This document shows, one piece after another, positions 1 to 5,078 of a stretch of DNA of 5,078 bases. Position numbers and translations under genes: made by a program. The notes below the pieces were generated by a model. That model ran no database searches. It had not been told where the DNA came from and saw nothing but the letters and a program-made list of their open reading frames with translations. Each line of letters begins with the position of its first letter. Within the stretch, counting starts at the first letter, position 1. Source of the stretch: Dechloromonas sp. (GTDB lineage: Bacteria > Pseudomonadota > Gammaproteobacteria > Burkholderiales > Rhodocyclaceae); NCBI GenBank assembly GCA_013693915.1, contig CP059264.1, forward strand, positions 259,061-264,138, written 5' to 3'.

Positions 1-426
1 CACACCCTGCAACGCAAGGATTTCGGGCAGGCGCACGCGCCGGCCCACGCCGGCCACCGCGAACTGATCTACGCGACCCTGCTCGGCGGCGTCATCGGCT
101 TCTATGACGGCTTCTTCGGCCCCGGCACCGGCAGCTTCCTGATCTTCCTGTTCGTGCGCTTCTTCGGTTTCGACTTCCTGCACGCCTCGGCCGGCGCCAA
201 AGTGGTGAACGTGGCGACCAACCTGGCCGCCCTCGCCTACTTCGTCCCCAACGGCTACTGGCTGCCGGTGCTGGCGGCGGCGATGGCGGCGGCGAACCTC
301 GGCGGATCGATGGCCGGCACCTGGCTGGCGCTCCGGCATGGCAGCGGATTGATCCGGCGGGTATTCCTGTTGGTGGTCGGAGTGCTCATCGTCCGCTTCG
401 CCTGGGATACAGTCGTGACGCTCTGA
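1..426 (+). CDS. TSUP (TauE/SafE, YfcA-like) membrane transporter, C-terminal part
   Basis: The frame is open from the first base and ends at TGA 424-426, so 141 C-terminal residues are visible; the family is usually about 250 residues, so roughly the first 110 are outside the window. Visible residues 33-46 (GFYDGFFGPGTGSF) match the second conserved TSUP/YfcA repeat motif, with an Asp and a Gly/Pro-rich turn at the start of a membrane helix. Hydrophobic segments lie near residues 22-51, 66-82, 86-109 and 119-136, and the protein ends four residues after the last one, as TSUP proteins do. Members are inner-membrane proteins that move small, mostly sulfur-containing or organic anions (sulfite, sulfoacetate and similar); the substrate cannot be told from sequence. 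A GTG at 154 is internal, because the conserved motif lies upstream of it. Family assignment is firm, substrate unknown. Confidence 0.9.
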   Translation, partial: HTLQRKDFGQAHAPAHAGHRELIYATLLGGVIGFYDGFFGPGTGSFLIFLFVRFFGFDFLHASAGAKVVNVATNLAALAYFVPNGYWLPVLAAAMAAANLGGSMAGTWLALRHGSGLIRRVFLLVVGVLIVRFAWDTVVTL

Positions 427-427
427 C

Positions 428-450
428 CCGCGCCGGGCGTTCCGGGGCGG
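428..450 (+). terminator. GC-rich hairpin after the transporter gene, possible terminator
   Basis: Two bases after the TGA at 424-426, 428-436 (CCCGCGCCGG region) pairs with 442-450 around a 5-base loop, giving eight G-C pairs and one internal G-G mismatch. No T-run follows, so this is not a textbook intrinsic terminator. It could slow or end transcription of the upstream gene, or simply reflect the high GC content. It overlaps the -35 region of the next gene's predicted promoter. Confidence 0.35.
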
Positions 451-469
451 CGTGGCGAAGGGCTATAAT
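440..469 (+). promoter_or_regulatory. Putative sigma-70 promoter for the lipoprotein gene
   Basis: A perfect TATAAT hexamer at 464-469 stands out in otherwise G/C-rich sequence. A weak -35 candidate, TTCCGG at 440-445, lies 18 bases upstream. Transcription would start near 475-478, about 20 bases before the ATG at 496. The -10 box is clear; the -35 box is poor, so either the promoter is weak or it depends on an activator. Confidence 0.5.
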
Positions 470-483
470 CCGCATATGGGCAA

Positions 484-488
484 AGAGG
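484..488 (+). promoter_or_regulatory. Ribosome binding site of the lipoprotein gene
   Basis: AGAGG lies seven bases before the ATG at 496. This spacing is what selects that ATG over the out-of-frame ATG at 476. Confidence 0.6.
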
Positions 489-495
489 TATCCGA

Positions 496-1161
496 ATGTT
501 CCCGAGTCGAGTGCTTCCGTACCTGCGGATTGCGCTGACGGCTGTCGTGGCTGTTCTCCTGGGTTCCTGCGCCGGAACGCCGGGTGGCAGTGGTGTTTCG
601 GAGCAGACCGCTGCCCCGCGAGCCCGGTCGACAGCCACTCTGCGCAGCGGGTTTGCCTGTTGCAATCTGCGCTACAGCGGCGACCAGCTCAGCAGTTCCA
701 ATTACGCCAGGCTGCCGTTCATCGCGGTCGGGACGCCGGTGCTGATCAGGGCGATCGACAATGCGCAGGCGATTGTCGAGATCAATGGCCAGCAGATGCT
801 GCTCCGGCCCGATCCCGCCCAGACTCGCGACAGCCTGGCGCGGTGGCTCGACAAGGCGGTCGTGGCGCAGGATCCGCGACGGCGGCTGGAGGATTTCCCG
901 GCCGCAGTGCGCGCGGCGATCCAGTCGGGTCGCGTGATGAAAGGCATGACAAGGGAGCAGGTCATCATGGCCATCGGCTATCCGCACGTGGATGACAAGA
1001 AAGGCCTCGAGGCACCGAGCTGGCGCTACTGGTGGTCCGATTTCGAGTCGTTCTACGTCCAGTGGACGCGGGACAAGGTGCGCAAGATCGACGGCGAGTC
1101 GGCGACCAGAACAAGCTCACTTACCAGTAGCTTCCGGCCATGTTTCGAGGATGCCGGCTGA
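496..1161 (+). CDS. Lipoprotein with BamE/SmpA-like C-terminal segment
   Basis: This 221-residue protein begins with a lipoprotein signal peptide: Arg at 5 and 11, a hydrophobic core at 12-23, and a lipobox LGSC ending at Cys25. The residue after the Cys is Ala, not Asp, which suggests transport to the outer membrane. A linker rich in Ala, Ser, Thr and Arg runs to about residue 50. Residues 52-104 look like a compact beta-rich domain starting with GFACCNLRY, which has adjacent cysteines at 55-56. Residues 147-200 (VMKGMTREQVIMAIGYP, then an aromatic stretch with WRYWW) resemble the small BamE/SmpA/OmlA fold, in which a 'G-M-T-xx-Q-V' helix precedes a 'G-x-P' turn and beta-strands. BamE itself is about 110 residues and works in outer-membrane protein assembly; this is a longer protein and should not be called BamE. 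Start chosen on the ribosome binding site at 484-488. It has its own promoter and converges with dsbD. Exact role unknown. Confidence 0.85.
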   Translation: MFPSRVLPYLRIALTAVVAVLLGSCAGTPGGSGVSEQTAAPRARSTATLRSGFACCNLRYSGDQLSSSNYARLPFIAVGTPVLIRAIDNAQAIVEINGQQMLLRPDPAQTRDSLARWLDKAVVAQDPRRRLEDFPAAVRAAIQSGRVMKGMTREQVIMAIGYPHVDDKKGLEAPSWRYWWSDFESFYVQWTRDKVRKIDGESATRTSSLTSSFRPCFEDAG

Positions 1162-1185
1162 CGGGCGCGGGGCGATCCGTCAGCC
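1156..1185. terminator. Inverted repeat between convergent genes, possible bidirectional terminator
   Basis: GGCTGACGG at 1156-1164 is perfectly complementary to CCGTCAGCC at 1177-1185, with a 12-base loop between. The stop codon of the lipoprotein gene (TGA, 1159-1161) is in the left arm and that of dsbD (1180-1182 on the minus strand) is in the right arm. The position between two convergent genes fits a shared terminator. No clear T-run follows on either strand, so intrinsic termination is uncertain. Confidence 0.5.
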
Positions 1186-2934
1186 CGCCTTGTCCAGCGT
1201 GCGGAGAAAGCTTGCGGCTTCCTGAAAGCCGACGACCCGGAGACCCGGTATTTCCTGGCCGCCCGCGGTGAAGAAGACGATCCCCGGCGGACCGAACAGT
1301 CCGAAGCGGGCGAGCAGCGCCTTGTCATCCGCTGTGTTCGCGGTGACATCGGCCTTGAGCAGGGTGAATCCGGCCAGCCTGTCCTGCACGGCCCGGTCGG
1401 CAAAGGTGTAGCGCTCCATCTCCTTGCAGGAAACGCACCAATCGGCGTAGAAATCGAGCATCACCGGGCGGTCGACCGCAGCCAGCCGGGCGTCGAGCTC
1501 GGCGAGCGAGCGCACTGGCTCGAATGCCAGCTTCCTGACTTCGCCGGCGACTGCCTGAGTGCGCAGGGTTGCGAGTGGTTGCAGCGGGTCGCGGCTGCCG
1601 GCCAGGGCGCCGACCAGCAGCGCGGCGCCGGTGAGCAGCATGACGATGCCGATGCCTTTCCAGAAGCGCTGCCAGCCGGAGGCATGTTGCGGCAGCGGAT
1701 CGAGCGCATGGAGGAAGATGGCGGGAATGATCAGCAGCGCCGCCCACGCCAGCATCGCGGCGACCGGCGGGATCACCGGCGACACCAGCCAGATCGCGGT
1801 GGCCAGCAGCAGCACGCCGAAGCCCTTCTTGACGCCCTCCATCCACGGCCCGGTCTTCGGCAGCAGCGAGCCGCCAGCGGTGCCGACGGCGATCAGCGGC
1901 GCGCCCATGCCGAGCGCCATGACGAACAGCGCGGTGCCGCCGAGCACGGCGTCGCCGGTCTGGCCGATGTAGAGCAGCGCCCCGGCCAGCGGCGCCGCGA
2001 CGCAGGGGCCGACGATGAGCGCCGACAGGGCGCCCATCAGGAAGACCGCCGGGCCGCGGCCGCCGTGCAGGTGGCCGGATTCCTCCGAGAGCTTGCTCTG
2101 GAAGGCGGTCGGCAGTTGCAACTCGTAGAAGCCGAACATCGAGAGCGACAGCACGACGAAGACCAGTGCGAAGGTGCCGAGCACCCAGGCGTTCTGCAGC
2201 GCGGCCGAGAGCAGCGTGCCGGTCATCCCGGCGGCAACGCCGGCGGCGGCGTAGGTGAGCGCCATGCCGAGGACGTAGGCCACAGACAGCGCGAAGCCGC
2301 GGGCGTGCGAGGCCTTGTGCCCCTGCCCGGCGATGATGCCGGAGAGGATGGGAATCATCGGCAGCACGCAGGGCGTGAAGGCAAGCCCGAGGCCGGCGAT
2401 GAAGAAGAAGGCGAGATTGGCCCAGAAGCCGGCGTTGCGCAGGATGCCGGCGATCTTGCCGCTTTCGTCGGCGTCGACCGCAACCGGTGGTGCCGCAGCG
2501 GGGGCCGATGCCGGATCGGGCAGCGTTACGGCGACGCTCTGTGTCTGCGGCGGGTAGCAGACGCCGGCATCGGCGCAGCCCTGCGAGGTGACCTGCAACT
2601 TGAGCGGCAGCGCGCCCGAGGCGTTGCGCTCGACCGGCAGGCGGACGGCAACGCTGTCGTAGAAGACCTCGACCTTGCCGAAGTTCTCGTCGTCCTTCTC
2701 CTTGCCCTTGGGAAAGACCGGCGTGCCGAGAGTGACGCTGTCGCCATCGACGGCGAAGCGGAACTTGTCGCGGTAGAGGTAGTAGCCCTTGGCGATGGCG
2801 AAAGCGACCTCGATGGTCTGGGCGTCGAGCGCGCGTGCCGCCGGCTTGAAGGCGACGGCCGGGTCGAGGAACTCCTCGGCGTGGACGAACGAGAAGACGA
2901 AGGCAAGCAGGAGAAGCAGGCGGCGCATGATCAT
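1180..2934 (-). CDS. dsbD: Thiol:disulfide interchange protein DsbD
   Basis: This 584-residue inner-membrane protein carries electrons from cytoplasmic thioredoxin to periplasmic partners such as DsbC, DsbG and cytochrome c maturation thioredoxins. All three parts and all six redox cysteines are present. A signal peptide (1-19, ending VHA) leads to the periplasmic alpha domain with C120/C126 in QGCADAGVCYPP. The membrane beta domain has about eight helices between 168 and 445, with C189 in FTPCVLP and C311 in GPCVAAP. The periplasmic thioredoxin-like gamma domain carries DWCVSC (C500/C503) and a likely cis-Pro in FGPPGIVFF near 547-555. Length is normal for the family. The start at 2934 is preferred because it forms an ATGA overlap with the cutA stop and has a GGAA eight bases upstream (2943-2946). 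An ATG at 2928 would remove only two residues. The reading frame stays open far upstream, but that part is antisense-type shadow over cutA and the permease. Confidence 0.97.
   Translation of the reverse strand: MIMRRLLLLLAFVFSFVHAEEFLDPAVAFKPAARALDAQTIEVAFAIAKGYYLYRDKFRFAVDGDSVTLGTPVFPKGKEKDDENFGKVEVFYDSVAVRLPVERNASGALPLKLQVTSQGCADAGVCYPPQTQSVAVTLPDPASAPAAAPPVAVDADESGKIAGILRNAGFWANLAFFFIAGLGLAFTPCVLPMIPILSGIIAGQGHKASHARGFALSVAYVLGMALTYAAAGVAAGMTGTLLSAALQNAWVLGTFALVFVVLSLSMFGFYELQLPTAFQSKLSEESGHLHGGRGPAVFLMGALSALIVGPCVAAPLAGALLYIGQTGDAVLGGTALFVMALGMGAPLIAVGTAGGSLLPKTGPWMEGVKKGFGVLLLATAIWLVSPVIPPVAAMLAWAALLIIPAIFLHALDPLPQHASGWQRFWKGIGIVMLLTGAALLVGALAGSRDPLQPLATLRTQAVAGEVRKLAFEPVRSLAELDARLAAVDRPVMLDFYADWCVSCKEMERYTFADRAVQDRLAGFTLLKADVTANTADDKALLARFGLFGPPGIVFFTAGGQEIPGLRVVGFQEAASFLRTLDKAG
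2931..2934 (-). other. ATGA start-stop overlap of cutA and dsbD
   Basis: On the minus strand the dsbD ATG (2934-2932) shares bases with the cutA TGA stop (2933-2931). Such four-base overlaps usually mean that ribosomes finishing the first gene restart on the second. Only a weak GGAA Shine-Dalgarno lies upstream, which fits dependence on coupling. Confidence 0.8.
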
Positions 2935-3248
2935 TGGAGCGTTTCCGCTGCCACCCAGTTCAGGTAGGACGGCAGGCCCTGCGTCACCGGCAGGGCGATG
3001 ATTTCCGGCACGTCGTAGGGATGGTGTTGGCGGATGATGCTTTCGAGCGCCGGGTAGCTGGTTGCCGTCGACTTGATGAACAGGGGTATTTCCGTTGCCG
3101 ACTCGACCCCGCCCTGCCATCGGTAGATCGACTGCACGCGCGGCAGGATGTTGACGCAGGCGGCCAGTCTTGCCTCGACAACGGCAAGTGCGATGGTGTT
3201 GGCAACTTCCTCGTCGGGACAGTTGGTGAGGACGAGCAGTGTATCCAT
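2931..3248 (-). CDS. cutA: Divalent-cation tolerance protein CutA
   Basis: This is a 105-residue member of the CutA1 family, small ferredoxin-like proteins that form very stable trimers and were named from copper-tolerance mutants of E. coli; their biochemical role is still debated. Family hallmarks are AACVNILP (residues 29-36), the YRWQG segment (42-46), and HHPYDVPEI (75-83), followed by PVTQG and a C-terminal Leu/Trp segment. Length is typical. The two histidines (75-76) match the copper ligands His83/His84 of the E. coli protein, from memory; the matching E. coli Cys16 position is Thr8 here, with a Cys two residues later (Cys10). The ATG at 3248 is nine bases after the permease stop, with no clear Shine-Dalgarno, so translation is probably coupled. 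The cutA-dsbD neighbourhood is also known in E. coli. Confidence 0.96.
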   Translation of the reverse strand: MDTLLVLTNCPDEEVANTIALAVVEARLAACVNILPRVQSIYRWQGGVESATEIPLFIKSTATSYPALESIIRQHHPYDVPEIIALPVTQGLPSYLNWVAAETLQ

Positions 3249-3257
3249 GAGCGGATT

Positions 3258-4034
3258 CTACTTGAGCAGACGCCGGCGCGTCAGGCGCAGGGCGATGGAG
3301 AAGGCTACGCCAGTCGTCGCCAGCAGCGCCAGGATATGGATCGGGGCATCCGCCGGCACCTGTCCGGCGAGCAGCGGGCGCACCAGCGCGACGCCCTGCG
3401 CCAGCGGCAGCCAGCCGCCGACCGCCGACAGCCAGCCGGGAAGCTGGTCGGTCGGGAAGAAGACGCCGGAGATCAGCGTCATCGGCGTGATGAACAGCGT
3501 GAAGTAGTACATGAAGAAGTCGTAGGACGGCGCCAGCGCGTTCCAGATCAGCCCGAGCGAGGCGAAGGCGAGCCCGGTGAGAACGACCGCCGGCAGCGCC
3601 CACAGCGCCAGCGGGCCGTGCGTCAGGCCGAGCGCGGCGACGACGACGAGGATGGCGGCGCCCGAGAACAGCGACTTGGTCGCCGCCCAGAACAACTCGC
3701 CGGCGACGACGTCGGCCAGCCCCAGCGGCGTGTTGAGGATGGCGTCCCAGGTCTTTTGCACATGCATGCGCGAGAATGCCGAGTACAGCGCCTCGAAGGT
3801 CGCCGCGTTCATCGTCGACGCGCACACCGTGCCGGCGGCAAGGAAGGCGACGTAGGAACTGCCGTTGATTTCCGGCAGCATGGCGCCCAGCCCGTAGCCG
3901 AGGCCGAGCATGTAGATCAGCGGATCGGCCAGGTTGCCGAGGATCGAGGGTAGCGCGAGCTTCTTCCAGACCAGGAAGTTGCGTCGCCACACCGGAAGCC
4001 AGCCGAAAACCGGGGCGCGGATTCCACTCAGCAT
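3258..4034 (-). CDS. NodJ-like ABC-2 type transporter permease
   Basis: This 258-residue protein is the membrane subunit of an ABC exporter of the ABC-2/NodJ family. It has a short cytoplasmic N-terminus with the family-typical WRRNFLVWKK (16-25), then LGNLADPLIYMLGLGYGLG (32-50). Six hydrophobic segments lie near 33-52, 61-82, 118-138, 147-168, 174-193 and 231-250. Other family signatures are NAATFEALYSAF (76-87), LTGLAFASL (152-160), LAPSYDFFMYY (167-177) and ITPMTLISGVFFP (182-194). NodJ pairs with the ATPase NodI to export lipochitooligosaccharides in rhizobia; homologues are widespread in non-nodulating proteobacteria with unknown substrates. No ATPase gene is next to it: the upstream neighbour is unrelated and the downstream genes are cutA and dsbD. 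The ATG at 4034 gives the expected N-terminus; a G-rich stretch just upstream (GGGGCG) is a poor ribosome site. It is probably first gene of a permease-cutA-dsbD transcript. Confidence 0.9.
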   Translation of the reverse strand: MLSGIRAPVFGWLPVWRRNFLVWKKLALPSILGNLADPLIYMLGLGYGLGAMLPEINGSSYVAFLAAGTVCASTMNAATFEALYSAFSRMHVQKTWDAILNTPLGLADVVAGELFWAATKSLFSGAAILVVVAALGLTHGPLALWALPAVVLTGLAFASLGLIWNALAPSYDFFMYYFTLFITPMTLISGVFFPTDQLPGWLSAVGGWLPLAQGVALVRPLLAGQVPADAPIHILALLATTGVAFSIALRLTRRRLLK

Positions 4035-4119
4035 CGCGCCCCGATTTCCGCCGCGAACAACGCCGGAAGGTTGCGACCCGATGCGTCGCGCCCCGGCCGA
4101 TTACCGGAGATACGCCAGG
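4035..4119. other. 85-bp intergenic gap upstream of the permease gene
   Basis: This gap separates the hypothetical gene from the permease gene. It contains a weak 5-bp stem (GCGAC at 4073-4077 with GTCGC at 4085-4089, seven-base loop) and a CCGG/CCGG pair near 4093-4106. I see no convincing -10/-35 pair on the minus strand, so whether the permease gene has its own promoter is undecided. Confidence 0.5.
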
Positions 4120-5076
4120 TCATCTCCCGAACAGGCCTTTCAGGACGTCGCCGACGCCCGGCACCGCCGACTCCCTGGCCGACCCGGAGCTGGCGGCCGC
4201 TTCCATCCCGAGAAGCGCGTTGTCGTGACTCATGACACGGACCGTGGCCGTCCAGATCAGCGGCTTCTTTTCGCCCGGCTTTTGCGGCGGGAAGGAATAT
4301 CCCTGGACCGGCCCGTGCGCGGTGCCGGTCACCATGGCCATCCCGGCCTTGGCAAAAATGCCTTCAGGAACGGTGCATTCACGCTGGCTCGCCGGCAGCA
4401 TCGGCCGCTTGTTGCGGTCTGCCATCCAGATCACCATCTCCTTCTCGTCCTTTGCCGCCACCGCCTGCAAGTCGTAGCCGCGGGCCCGCGTCAGCGCGTC
4501 CCAGGCGAGCGGCACCGGCGCCTTCAGATCGCTCGAACGCGCCTTGAGGTTCATCGGTTCGAGAAAGTCGAGGGCCGGCGTCAGGGCGAAGCGGATATCG
4601 TCCTTCAAGAAATTCGCCTTGACGAAATGCTCGCCGACGGCCGAGGCATCGTCCGGGATGCCCCGGTAATCGCGGTCGCCCTGCGGCCAGCCGATCGTGC
4701 GCGGCGGCAGCGATGCGTCGCGGGCGGCATCCTTGCCCTGGCTCCGGCTCTGGCGCGCCATCGCCTGGACTTCGGGCGGCACCTTGCCGGCGAGCGAGCG
4801 GAAGTCGATGACCTCCGGCTGCCCTTTGGGCACCGTCGGCGAGCAGCCCCAGTAGATCAATACGCGGCCGTCCGGCTCGCCGTCGGGCGCGCCGCCGCCG
4901 CTGCTCCGCCGTTCGCCGGTCAGCGGCAACTGCGGCCCGATGCGCATGGCGGCCGGAACCGTGTGCGCCGCCTGATAATCGCCCGGCAGGTCGGTCGGCG
5001 AGGTCAGGCGCAGATCCATGTGGCGGCTGACGCTGCTGCCCTTGCCGCCGGCCATCATGCTGAAGACGCTGGCCAT
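4120..5076 (-). CDS. Conserved-looking hypothetical protein, probably 5'-partial
   Basis: I do not recognise a named family. The visible frame encodes 318 residues from an ATG at 5074-5076, two bases inside the window edge, so the true start is probably outside and a signal peptide could be missing. A reading frame this long with normal third-position G/C bias, and non-repetitive sequence rich in Trp, Tyr and Pro, supports real coding. Visible parts are: residues 18-54, a polar segment containing SRHMDLRL; a Gly/Glu/Pro-rich linker (55-70); GRVLIYWGC (70-78), a short beta-type strand with a Cys; a charged, probably disordered stretch (105-145); PVPLAWDALTRARGYDLQA (187-205), resembling a fibronectin-III-like strand pattern; a second Cys at 234 (RECTVP); a beta-rich region at 243-283 with GYSFPPQKPGEKKPLIWTATVRV; and a low-complexity Ala/Ser tail ending in VLKGLFGR. 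No membrane segments are visible. The pattern suggests an envelope or secreted beta-rich protein, but this is inference. Confidence 0.75.
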   Translation of the reverse strand: MASVFSMMAGGKGSSVSRHMDLRLTSPTDLPGDYQAAHTVPAAMRIGPQLPLTGERRSSGGGAPDGEPDGRVLIYWGCSPTVPKGQPEVIDFRSLAGKVPPEVQAMARQSRSQGKDAARDASLPPRTIGWPQGDRDYRGIPDDASAVGEHFVKANFLKDDIRFALTPALDFLEPMNLKARSSDLKAPVPLAWDALTRARGYDLQAVAAKDEKEMVIWMADRNKRPMLPASQRECTVPEGIFAKAGMAMVTGTAHGPVQGYSFPPQKPGEKKPLIWTATVRVMSHDNALLGMEAAASSGSARESAVPGVGDVLKGLFGR

Positions 5077-5078
5077 GC

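Noticed and set aside
463..987. A 174-codon open frame on the minus strand across the lipoprotein gene
   Set aside because: No recognisable domain; His/Arg/Asp-rich composition. The plus-strand gene has a promoter, ribosome site, lipobox and conserved segment.
1579..2967. A 462-codon open frame on the plus strand, antisense to dsbD
   Set aside because: Its product is extremely rich in Arg, Gly, Glu, Asp and Gln with no domain, as expected from reading high-GC codons backwards. dsbD on the other strand has every conserved residue, so it is the real gene.
2934..3953. A 339-codon open frame on the plus strand, antisense to cutA and the permease gene
   Set aside because: Composition is Arg/Gln/Asp/Gly-rich and unlike a folded protein; it is the mirror of two well-supported genes.
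2935..3990. Upstream extension of the dsbD frame, giving a 936-residue reading
   Set aside because: The added sequence is Arg/Ala-rich noise overlapping cutA and the permease in another frame. The signal peptide at the 2934 start marks the true N-terminus.
4232..4477. An 81-codon open frame on the plus strand inside the hypothetical gene
   Set aside because: Short, without a ribosome site that I can see, and antisense to a much longer consistent frame.
1..5078. Mobile elements, CRISPR arrays, tRNA/rRNA genes, riboswitches
   Set aside because: I looked for regular direct repeats, long terminal inverted repeats, transposase-like proteins, cloverleaf-like folds and conserved leader structures, and saw none.

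Overview
The window looks like ordinary chromosomal DNA from a high-GC Gram-negative bacterium, most likely a betaproteobacterium (Rhodocyclales would fit, but this is a judgement from protein style, not a search). Supporting signs are a lipobox-bearing outer-membrane lipoprotein, a full three-domain DsbD next to CutA (an old proteobacterial gene pair), a NodJ-type ABC-2 permease, and strong G/C preference at third codon positions. No mobile element, tRNA/rRNA, CRISPR array or phage gene is visible.

Layout. Two genes read rightward. The first (1-426) is the C-terminal part of a TSUP/TauE-SafE-type membrane transporter cut by the window edge. The second (496-1161) is a 221-residue lipoprotein with a BamE/SmpA-like C-terminal segment, preceded by a perfect TATAAT -10 box and a good ribosome binding site. 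Four genes read leftward. From right to left these are an unrecognised 318-residue protein (4120-5076, probably continuing past the edge), a NodJ-like ABC-2 permease (3258-4034), cutA (2931-3248) and dsbD (1180-2934). The two blocks converge at 1162-1179, where a 9-bp inverted repeat contains both stop codons.

How the genes relate. The permease, cutA and dsbD are tightly packed (9-bp gap, then a 4-bp ATGA overlap) and are probably one transcript. CutA and DsbD are linked by metal tolerance and periplasmic thiol reduction (disulfide isomerisation, cytochrome c maturation). The permease has no visible ATPase partner here, so its substrate is open. The distal hypothetical gene is 85 bp upstream of the permease and may or may not belong to the same transcript.

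No convincing new multi-gene system is present. The least explained items are the unrecognised 318-residue protein, the orphan permease, and the lipoprotein's N-terminal domain. Several very long open frames lie antisense to dsbD and the permease; I treat them as high-GC shadows.
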